A stretch of DNA of 8,007 nt from positions 1 to 8,007 of the forward strand of contig JARVJW010000092.1 of the NCBI GenBank assembly GCA_029775955.1. Direction: 5' to 3'. Of this stretch, positions 1-4,833 are shown piece after piece. The position numbers and the translations under genes are program-made. Under the pieces are notes generated by a model. The model saw only the letters and a program-made list of their open reading frames with translations. It had not been told where the DNA came from and ran no database searches. Each line of letters opens with the position of its first letter. Positions within the stretch are counted from its first letter, which is position 1. This DNA is from Nitrososphaeria archaeon (GTDB lineage: Archaea > Thermoproteota > Nitrososphaeria > Conexivisphaerales > UBA164).

Positions 1-13
1 ATGCAACAAAGCA
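1..13 (+). repeat. Outward-facing terminal repeat copy (ATGCAACAAAGCA)
   Basis: This 13-bp sequence is identical to the right ends of the dead insertion sequence (1421-1433) and of the MITE-like element (2760-2772). It begins at the first base of the window, so any associated element lies upstream and cannot be seen. It ends 15 nt before the TATA-like sequence of the Rieske gene. By analogy with the other copies it is probably the right end of another element of the same family; a promoter motif is the alternative. Confidence 0.6.
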
Positions 14-27
14 AAATGTGCAAAACA

Positions 28-38
28 ATTATATTTTA
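28..38 (+). promoter_or_regulatory. TATA box of the Rieske ferredoxin gene
   Basis: The sequence ATTATATTTTA is centred about 25 nt before the ATG at 58. That is the archaeal TATA-to-start spacing, and it implies a leaderless transcript beginning at or next to the start codon. No Shine-Dalgarno-like sequence is seen before this ATG, which agrees with leaderless initiation. Confidence 0.5.
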
Positions 39-57
39 GTAATTAATTTCCTTTAAC

Positions 58-390
58 ATGAAAGTAAAGGTTCATGTGCACGCTTTTGAAGAAAGGAACT
101 CCTTGATTATATGGTTAAAAGGAAGGCCTGTGCTTGTAGCGAAAAATGGCGATAAGTTCTATGGCATGGATGCAGTATGTGCTCATATGGGATGTGCTAT
201 TTTAAGTGAAGTCAATGGAACAATTGCAATATGTCCAGCCCATGGGGCAAAGTATGATGTTACAAATGGCAGAATGATAGAAAAACCGCTGATTAAGCCT
301 GAAATACCATGTGAACAGGAAGAAATTAAACTTCCATTAAAAACCTATTCAGTTAATGTAGGGTCTGATGGGCTCTTAGATATAAGGTGA
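58..390 (+). CDS. Rieske-type [2Fe-2S] ferredoxin
   Basis: A 110-residue soluble protein made of a single Rieske domain, probably a cytoplasmic one-electron carrier. The cluster ligands are visible as C41-x-H43 in CAHMGC and C59-x2-H62 in CPAHGAKYD, giving the two-Cys/two-His coordination of the family. There is no signal peptide, membrane anchor or fused oxygenase domain, and the length fits small Rieske ferredoxins (about 100-120 residues) rather than cytochrome bc1 Rieske subunits. C46 stands where the first disulfide cysteine of bc1-type proteins would be, but the partner Cys in the second motif is replaced by Ala61, so the stabilising disulfide cannot form. The start is supported by the TATA box 25 nt upstream. 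Neighbours do not reveal its redox partner. The family is clear; the physiological role is unknown. Confidence 0.88.
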   Translation: MKVKVHVHAFEERNSLIIWLKGRPVLVAKNGDKFYGMDAVCAHMGCAILSEVNGTIAICPAHGAKYDVTNGRMIEKPLIKPEIPCEQEEIKLPLKTYSVNVGSDGLLDIR

Positions 391-507
391 ACTACCACGC
401 CTTTGTGAGCATCCGCCATATTCGCAACTTTCGTTTTTCTCGCTTAATTGGCAATGCTTACGTTCACATGCATGATGTGCTTTATTCCAGCGTGCTAAAT
501 GTATCAT
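376..507 (-). CDS. Possible small Cys-rich protein, 43 residues (uncertain)
   Basis: An open frame on the minus strand starts with ATG at 507 and stops at 376-378, overlapping the 3' end of the ferredoxin gene tail to tail by 15 nt. The frame stays open upstream to about 576, running through the left end of the dead insertion sequence. The peptide is His/Cys-rich: HHACERKHC near residues 11-19, then ESC and GGC, giving four Cys spaced C-x4-C-x8-C-x4-C. This could be a small zinc-binding module. No family is recognised, there is no convincing ribosome site or TATA box, and the frame covers an inverted repeat. It may be a remnant or chance. Confidence 0.22.
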   Translation of the reverse strand: MIHLARWNKAHHACERKHCQLSEKNESCEYGGCSQRRGSSPYI

Positions 508-517
508 CTGTGAACGT
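460..517. repeat. 9-bp perfect inverted repeat (long hairpin)
   Basis: ACGTTCACA at 460-468 is the exact reverse complement of TGTGAACGT at 509-517. Just inside, ATGATG and CATCAT-like sequence can extend the stem if a 2-nt bulge is allowed. The loop is about 40 nt. It lies between the ferredoxin stop and the left end of the dead insertion sequence. It could be an RNA hairpin, an old element end or a protein site; no function can be assigned. Confidence 0.4.
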
Positions 518-547
518 CTACTCTTTATTGCATAAGTAACGTTAAGC

Positions 548-566
548 TCCTGTGTTGCATTAATTG
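548..566. repeat. Left terminal inverted repeat of dead insertion sequence
   Basis: TCCTGTGTTGCATTAATTG matches the reverse complement of 1415-1433 at 17 of 19 positions. The differences are confined to the outer half. A weaker related sequence, TCTTTATTGCAT, lies at 522-533 (10 of 12 matching the element end), so an older nested end is possible. Confidence 0.75.
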
Positions 567-646
567 TACCAGATGATCAAACTTGTTTGATAATTTAACG
601 CCACAAATTTACATACCCTGGCAGATAGGGATTGGAAAGAATAATA

Positions 647-1387
647 ATGAAAAGCTTGTCAACATTTGATGTGTTTGTTATTCTTACCTTCTGATTAATC
701 AAGCTGAAGAGGATAAATGAAGGAAAGAGGGGAAAGCCCTATGCCTACTCTGATGCACTGATGCTACTGGCCGTAAAGGAGTACTTTGGACTTCAGGCAG
801 ACCTAGATGCTTGGTGGAATATGGGGAGCCAGTACAGTATGGAGAAGTGGCTAAGGGTTCCACTTGGAGTATGACAAGGATAATCCTGCTGGCATAGCAG
901 TTGATTCATCAAGATATTCAATAGTGGTGAATTGATCAGATAGGAGGAGGGAATTGGCAAAGCTGCACATTTCATGTGAATCACCTCATAACCAGCGTGG
1001 AAGTAACATATTAACAAACGGCTGACGGGAAGGAATTAGGTAAAGCTTGTCAACAACGCAATGGGCAAAGGTGTTCTGTGATTAGCCTATGATTCCAGGC
1101 ATAACTTCAATGCAGCCATTGGCGAGTCTGTAATCAACTTCACTGGAAAATTTAAGGGTTACATAAGATCAAAGGCAGTTAGGGAGTTCCTCAATGACCC
1201 AACTGCATGGAAGCATAGGTATGGACAGAGGTGGAAGCGGCGTTTGTTAATGTTAAAAGAGTACGTGCCATCAGTGCTTGATTCAAGAATATTCAATGAA
1301 ATAATGGCCAAGGTGTTCACATATAATGTTGTGGAGGCGCATCGCGGTGGCACGAGGGTAAGCTGGACAAAGGGACACGCGCCTTAA
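647..1387 (+). pseudogene. Decayed DDE transposase
   Basis: Pieces of a transposase can be read in broken frames. The ATG at 647 opens a frame interrupted by TGA at 692-694. The same frame then gives GKRGKPYAYSDALMLLAV and YFGLQ (about 722-798), a typical N-terminal part of IS5-like transposases. A second frame gives AVDSSRYSIVV (897-929), around the first catalytic Asp. From 1043 the first frame returns with KLVNNAMGKGVL, a TGA at 1079, then AYDSRHNFNAAIG through to TAA at 1385-1387. The C-terminal block contains YGQRWK followed by LKEYVPS. The stretch after YGQRWK that normally supplies the catalytic Glu reads RRLLM and is shortened, and the usual ADKAYDS motif is reduced to LAYDS. With at least two frame changes and several stops it is non-functional. 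Confidence 0.85.
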
Positions 1388-1414
1388 TTAATTTGTTCAT
1401 TGGCCGGGAATAAT

Positions 1415-1433
1415 CAATTAATGCAACAAAGCA
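1415..1433. repeat. Right terminal inverted repeat of dead insertion sequence
   Basis: CAATTAATGCAACAAAGCA pairs with 548-566 at 17 of 19 positions. Its last 18 bases (AATTAATGCAACAAAGCA) are identical to 2755-2772, the right end of the MITE-like element, and its last 13 are identical to window positions 1-13. It lies 44 nt before the preferred ATG of the peptidase gene. Confidence 0.8.
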
Positions 1434-1442
1434 AAGCTACCA

Positions 1443-1453
1443 TAAAATTTATT
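1443..1453 (+). promoter_or_regulatory. TATA-like box of the G1 peptidase gene
   Basis: TAAAATTTATT is centred about 28-30 nt before the ATG at 1478, the spacing seen for the other genes here. AAGGAGA at 1459-1465 resembles a ribosome site about 12 nt before the same ATG. If the TATA box sets transcription at about 1475, that site would lie outside the RNA, so only one of the two signals may be used. Both support 1478 over the ATG at 1400. Confidence 0.4.
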
Positions 1454-1477
1454 AAGCTAAGGAGAGTTAAATTTTCA

Positions 1478-2305
1478 ATGATAAAGAAAGCGGCAATATT
1501 AGTTTCTATCGTCGCGCTAGTAGTTATCTCCTTTGCACCCTTGGCGCTCAGTGTTTCGCAAGCTCCAAGTGGAGCTATATTCAAAGAAAATATCGGCGAG
1601 TCTTCAAGTCAATCTCTCAACTGGGCAGGATACGTCATTCCCTCCTCGGACTTCAGTGTTAATGATGTGTACGGTTCATGGATAATCCCCACGGTAAACA
1701 CGGGGGGAAATTCGTATGTTGCATTCTGGGTGGGAATAGATGGATATAACGATAGTACTGTAGAGCAGACAGGAATTCTTGCAGAACCCTCAGGGCACGG
1801 GCCACACTCTTCTACTATCTATAAAGTCTGGTACGAATTTTACCCTGCTTCCCCCGTGTATGCAGCATTCACAGCCTCTGCAGGAGATAATGTTAACGCT
1901 ACAGTATCGTATAACCCAACCACAGGAAATTTTACGACATCTATAACTGTTTATTCTACTTCGGGTAAAGTTGTAGGAACATTAACTCACACTCAGAAGG
2001 TTAAAGGTGCATTAGATGATAGCGCTGAATGGATAGTTGAGGCTCCTTCATCAACAGGCAGTATACTTCCACTAGCCAATTTCGGAACTGTATACTTTGG
2101 CAAAGACTACACTGGATTTTCAGGTACTAATTACGCAACTATTGGAGGTTCAACCAGACCAATAAGCCTTTTTTCATACGTATCAATCACGATGGTAAGC
2201 ACTTCTGGCACCCCTATGGCAACACCTTCTACCTTGTCTCCGGACGGAACAAGTTTTTCAGTGACCTACGACCAAACAGTCTCCTCTCTCGGGCACAGCC
2301 ATTAA
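1478..2305 (+). CDS. Secreted glutamic peptidase, G1 (eqolisin) family
   Basis: An acid endopeptidase of the scytalidoglutamic peptidase (G1/A4) family, predicted to act outside the cell. Numbering is from the ATG at 1478 (275 residues). Residues 1-29 form a signal peptide (MIKK, long hydrophobic core, then LSVSQA). A short spacer precedes the catalytic domain, with family motifs in order: NWAGY (48-52), WVGIDG (84-89), QTGIL with the catalytic Gln97, WYEFYP (118-123) and AEWIVE with the catalytic Glu188. Both catalytic residues align with Gln53 and Glu136 of the fungal enzyme. The protein has no cysteine, unlike disulfide-bearing fungal members. The frame also has an ATG at 1400, but it lies inside the insertion-sequence end and would add 26 residues before the signal peptide; the start at 1478 is preferred. 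Family is secure; substrate is unknown. Confidence 0.9.
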   Translation: MIKKAAILVSIVALVVISFAPLALSVSQAPSGAIFKENIGESSSQSLNWAGYVIPSSDFSVNDVYGSWIIPTVNTGGNSYVAFWVGIDGYNDSTVEQTGILAEPSGHGPHSSTIYKVWYEFYPASPVYAAFTASAGDNVNATVSYNPTTGNFTTSITVYSTSGKVVGTLTHTQKVKGALDDSAEWIVEAPSSTGSILPLANFGTVYFGKDYTGFSGTNYATIGGSTRPISLFSYVSITMVSTSGTPMATPSTLSPDGTSFSVTYDQTVSSLGHSH

Positions 2306-2325
2306 TTTTTTTACATTTAATTTTA
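2306..2325 (+). terminator. T-rich terminator after the peptidase gene
   Basis: A run of seven T starts directly after the stop codon (2306-2312), followed by TTTAATTTTATTTT. Such T-rich tracts terminate archaeal transcription without a hairpin. No stem precedes it. Confidence 0.45.
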
Positions 2326-2634
2326 TTTTGTGTTCAAATGTATAGATATTTGGCTATGCAGGTTCAAACCTTTTAGCCCTTTTTACATTACTTTATTCGT
2401 GGGGACCCTAAAAAAATGCCTTGACATCGGTCAGCTGGAACTGACTTCAAGTAAATAGACCTTAGTTGTATGCTCACTTGGGTATTCTCACTACAGCTTT
2501 CCCTGAATTTAGATGGAAAGATATGTATACGGTAAGTACTTAATTTAGTTAGCGCAAGAATAATGCAGTCTTCAAGTCAGTAGAATGTAAGAGCCCATTG
2601 GAAAACGGGGCTTATAGTTATATCTGTTGTATAG
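2326..2634. other. Gene-poor spacer with possible remnant
   Basis: No intact gene is seen. A stop-free stretch of 62 codons without a start runs on the minus strand from 2576 to a TAA at 2388-2390 (it contains PADRCQGIFLGSP). It may be a decayed coding fragment or chance; no family is recognised. Small inverted repeats are present: GTCAG/CTGAC at 2430-2445 and AGCCC/GGGCT at 2592-2612. GGTTCAAACC near 2362 resembles a tRNA T-arm but has no tRNA around it. Confidence 0.35.
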
Positions 2635-2772
2635 TGCTTTGTTGCATATATCAAAAAATAGTTAATTTGTTAATAGTTCCATATTTAAATTAAAGAAATT
2701 ATTTATTTTAAATCGGCAATTTATCCTAATTTTTAAATAATTAGCCCAACTTTTAATTAATGCAACAAAGCA
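2635..2772. mobile_element. MITE-like element sharing the insertion-sequence ends
   Basis: A 138-bp AT-rich segment begins with TGCTTTGTTGCAT (2635-2647) and ends with its perfect reverse complement ATGCAACAAAGCA (2760-2772). Allowing mismatches, the ends match at about 18 of 21 positions. The right end is identical over 18 bp to the right end of the dead insertion sequence at 1415-1433. There is no coding capacity inside. This is the form of a miniature inverted-repeat element mobilised by the related transposase. A clear target duplication is not visible. It ends 48 nt before the phosphoesterase ATG at 2821. Confidence 0.65.
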
Positions 2773-2786
2773 TCTGCTGCTAAATA

Positions 2787-2794
2787 TTTATATA
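2787..2794 (+). promoter_or_regulatory. TATA box of the phosphoesterase gene
   Basis: TTTATATA is centred about 30 nt before the ATG at 2821 but only about 18 nt before the in-frame ATG at 2809. Archaeal transcription starts about 25 nt downstream of the TATA centre (about 2815), so the RNA would begin after the first ATG. This favours initiation at 2821. Confidence 0.5.
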
Positions 2795-2820
2795 GTAATT
2801 GCTACTATATGTCTTATGGC

Positions 2821-4833
2821 ATGAATAAAAACTATCTGAAGTTAGGTTCCTTACTTTTTATTGTAATGATAGCTGTTTCGGGCCCTGTTTCACTTGCTTT
2901 TGCGCAACCAAATTCTTCAACTCCAATAAAGCATGTGATATTTATTATGAAGGAAAACCAGTCATTTGATGATTATTTTGGGGTTTACCCATATGGCCCT
3001 AATGATATGCTTATAAACAACTCAATAGTCAAAGAGCTTGCAGTTCCATATGGAATACAAAATGATACTTCAAGTATAAAAGTCCCAAATTATCCAGGGC
3101 TTGGATGGCTTTTGGGCTACTCTCACTTATCTTATGAAAATTCATCAACCCAAGTGAATCCAGGTGAAGGATGGGTTGATTACCATGGAGACTGGGATTG
3201 GGGAAGGAACAATGGATTTGAAGCATATTCGGGATCGGCAAGCCTTACATATGTTTCATATCAGCAGATCCCATTCTACTGGGATTATGCAGAAGAATAC
3301 GTATTAGCTGACAATTATTACACACCTGTGCTCACAGAAACTCTTCCCAACAGGCTAGCTTCATTAGCAGGCTACTCTCCTGTTTCAAATGACTTCGGAC
3401 CACCACCATACGTAAACCTTGACCAGACAATATTTTACCAATTAAATCAAAGTGGTATAAGCTGGGGATATTTTGAACTTTTCAGTTCTGCAAGAAATCC
3501 TCCTTCAAGCGAAATTTATCCACTGAATTCAATCCAGGGATTTAGCAACAATCCTGCATACATGAATAATGTTGAAAACCTTTCAGTTTTCCTAGCTGAG
3601 GCAAAGAATGGCACTCTTCCTGCGGTTTCGTTTGTTATGCCATTCGGTATTGCAGGCGAAGGAAATGTGCCGGATATTTCAGAGCACCCCCCCGCGAATA
3701 TAACTTTAGGACAAGATTGGACAGTGAATATAATAAATGCAGTAATGCAAAGCCCGGATTGGAACAGCTCTGCAATATTTATAACTTGGGATGAATGGGG
3801 AGGCTTTTTTGACAGTGTCCCACCTCCACAGGTAAACGCATTTGGCTATGGAGGTAGAGTGCCTCTTTTAATTATATCACCATATGCAAAGGAGAATTAT
3901 GTTGATAGCACTGTGCTGAATCATGATAGCATATTAAAATTTATAGATTATAACTGGAACCTTCCATATCTATCTTCCTGGGTGGCGCAATCTGGGAGCG
4001 TATTAAGCGCGTTTGATTTTAACCAGGTTCCAAGGCCTCCTATAATTCTAGGGCCAACTACAACTGTAGCTGGAACAAACGGCAACATGGGTGGTTATAT
4101 ACAATTTGAAAATGGCAGTAAATTGCCATTAACGGCAAGCCTAACTTCTGAACAATACCCTATCCCCCTACAAATTCCATTAAGTTCATTAAATTACACA
4201 TCACCTCCATTTAAGATGCCGGTATCTACATACGCATTTAGCGTCCCCCCATCTTGGCTATCAACAGCTCAATTATTCTTGATATTGTTCTCACTTATAG
4301 CGCTTGTCGTGGCTTTGGTGATCAACAGGTTCAGCAATAGATTGGGTCTTAGGCAAGTGCTGCTTATAATTAGCACATTCTTGGGGCTAATAACTTCAGT
4401 GCTTGGTATGATATGGACAGCTATACCTGCACCGCCAGTACCTCCTACAGAACCAACATATTCATTTATAACAGATCTGGGCTTTATCATGATAGCTATT
4501 GGAATAATAATTTTTGTATTTCCATACATAAGGAAGTACTTGCCAAAGGGGGAAAGGAATCCAATTCCAGATAACATTAAAATGGTGGCAAAGCTTGTAA
4601 TTATTGGCGGGGCAATTGCAGTAATAGCAAGCATTATAGCAACTCCCGGAATAATATTTCCTGTGAGCACCCTTACACCTAACCCCTTAAGTCCGCCTCA
4701 GACAGTGCTGCAGATGTTGTTGGCAACGCTAAGCCCGCTTACAGGAATTGGGGTTTTGATTACAGCAACATCCTTAAGCGTGTTTTTAATACATACTATG
4801 CTTATTCGTAAGAGAGAAATAAAACTAAATTAA
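2821..4833 (+). CDS. Secreted phospholipase C/acid phosphatase-type phosphoesterase with membrane tail
   Basis: A phosphoesterase of the PLC/AcpA family (PF04185, alkaline phosphatase superfamily), predicted to hydrolyse phosphate esters such as phospholipids outside the cell. Numbering is from 2821 (670 residues). A signal peptide covers about 1-28, ending ...LAFA. The catalytic domain starts with IKHVIFIMKENQSFDDYFG (36-54), with metal ligands E45 and N46. Then come TLPNR with T174 as the likely nucleophile, SEHPP with H289, and TWDEWGGFFDSVPPP with D324 and E325; this last motif is DEHGG in typical members, so His is replaced by Trp. GGRVPLLIISPYAK and NHDSILKFI follow. After a linker of roughly 75 residues the protein has about five membrane spans (near 481-502, 513-535, 549-570, 588-615, 633-657) and a short basic end. 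No cysteine is present. The frame could also start at 2809. Exact substrate is open. Confidence 0.87.
   Translation: MNKNYLKLGSLLFIVMIAVSGPVSLAFAQPNSSTPIKHVIFIMKENQSFDDYFGVYPYGPNDMLINNSIVKELAVPYGIQNDTSSIKVPNYPGLGWLLGYSHLSYENSSTQVNPGEGWVDYHGDWDWGRNNGFEAYSGSASLTYVSYQQIPFYWDYAEEYVLADNYYTPVLTETLPNRLASLAGYSPVSNDFGPPPYVNLDQTIFYQLNQSGISWGYFELFSSARNPPSSEIYPLNSIQGFSNNPAYMNNVENLSVFLAEAKNGTLPAVSFVMPFGIAGEGNVPDISEHPPANITLGQDWTVNIINAVMQSPDWNSSAIFITWDEWGGFFDSVPPPQVNAFGYGGRVPLLIISPYAKENYVDSTVLNHDSILKFIDYNWNLPYLSSWVAQSGSVLSAFDFNQVPRPPIILGPTTTVAGTNGNMGGYIQFENGSKLPLTASLTSEQYPIPLQIPLSSLNYTSPPFKMPVSTYAFSVPPSWLSTAQLFLILFSLIALVVALVINRFSNRLGLRQVLLIISTFLGLITSVLGMIWTAIPAPPVPPTEPTYSFITDLGFIMIAIGIIIFVFPYIRKYLPKGERNPIPDNIKMVAKLVIIGGAIAVIASIIATPGIIFPVSTLTPNPLSPPQTVLQMLLATLSPLTGIGVLITATSLSVFLIHTMLIRKREIKLN

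Larger units (their letters stand above)
548..1433 (+). mobile_element. Decayed insertion sequence (IS4/IS5-superfamily type)
   Basis: An approximately 886-bp element bounded by 19-bp imperfect inverted repeats (548-566 and 1415-1433), containing one transposase pseudogene on the plus strand. AAGCT flanks the left end (544-548) and the right end (1434-1438) and may be a trace of target duplication, although at the left its final T overlaps the repeat by one base. The transposase has several frameshifts and stops, so the element cannot move by itself. The right end lies directly before the promoter of the G1 peptidase gene. Superfamily assignment rests on the transposase fragments; the exact family is not certain. 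Confidence 0.75.

Noticed and set aside
793..1017. Minus-strand open frame of 74 codons within the dead element
   Set aside because: It is antisense to transposase remnants and has no recognisable motif or start signal.
1159..1353. Minus-strand open frame opposite the transposase C-terminal block
   Set aside because: The plus strand here encodes clear transposase sequence, so this is its shadow.
2355..2375. GGTTCAAACC resembling a tRNA T-arm
   Set aside because: The surrounding sequence is AT-rich and cannot form acceptor, D or anticodon stems, so there is no tRNA gene or clear tRNA fragment.
2388..2576. 62-codon stop-free stretch on the minus strand containing PADRCQGIFLGSP
   Set aside because: It has no in-frame ATG and no recognised family, and a stretch of this length is possible by chance. 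It is mentioned only as a possible remnant in the spacer entry.
4269..4670. 133-codon minus-strand open frame
   Set aside because: It lies opposite the membrane-tail coding region of the phosphoesterase; hydrophobic codons on one strand often leave the other open.
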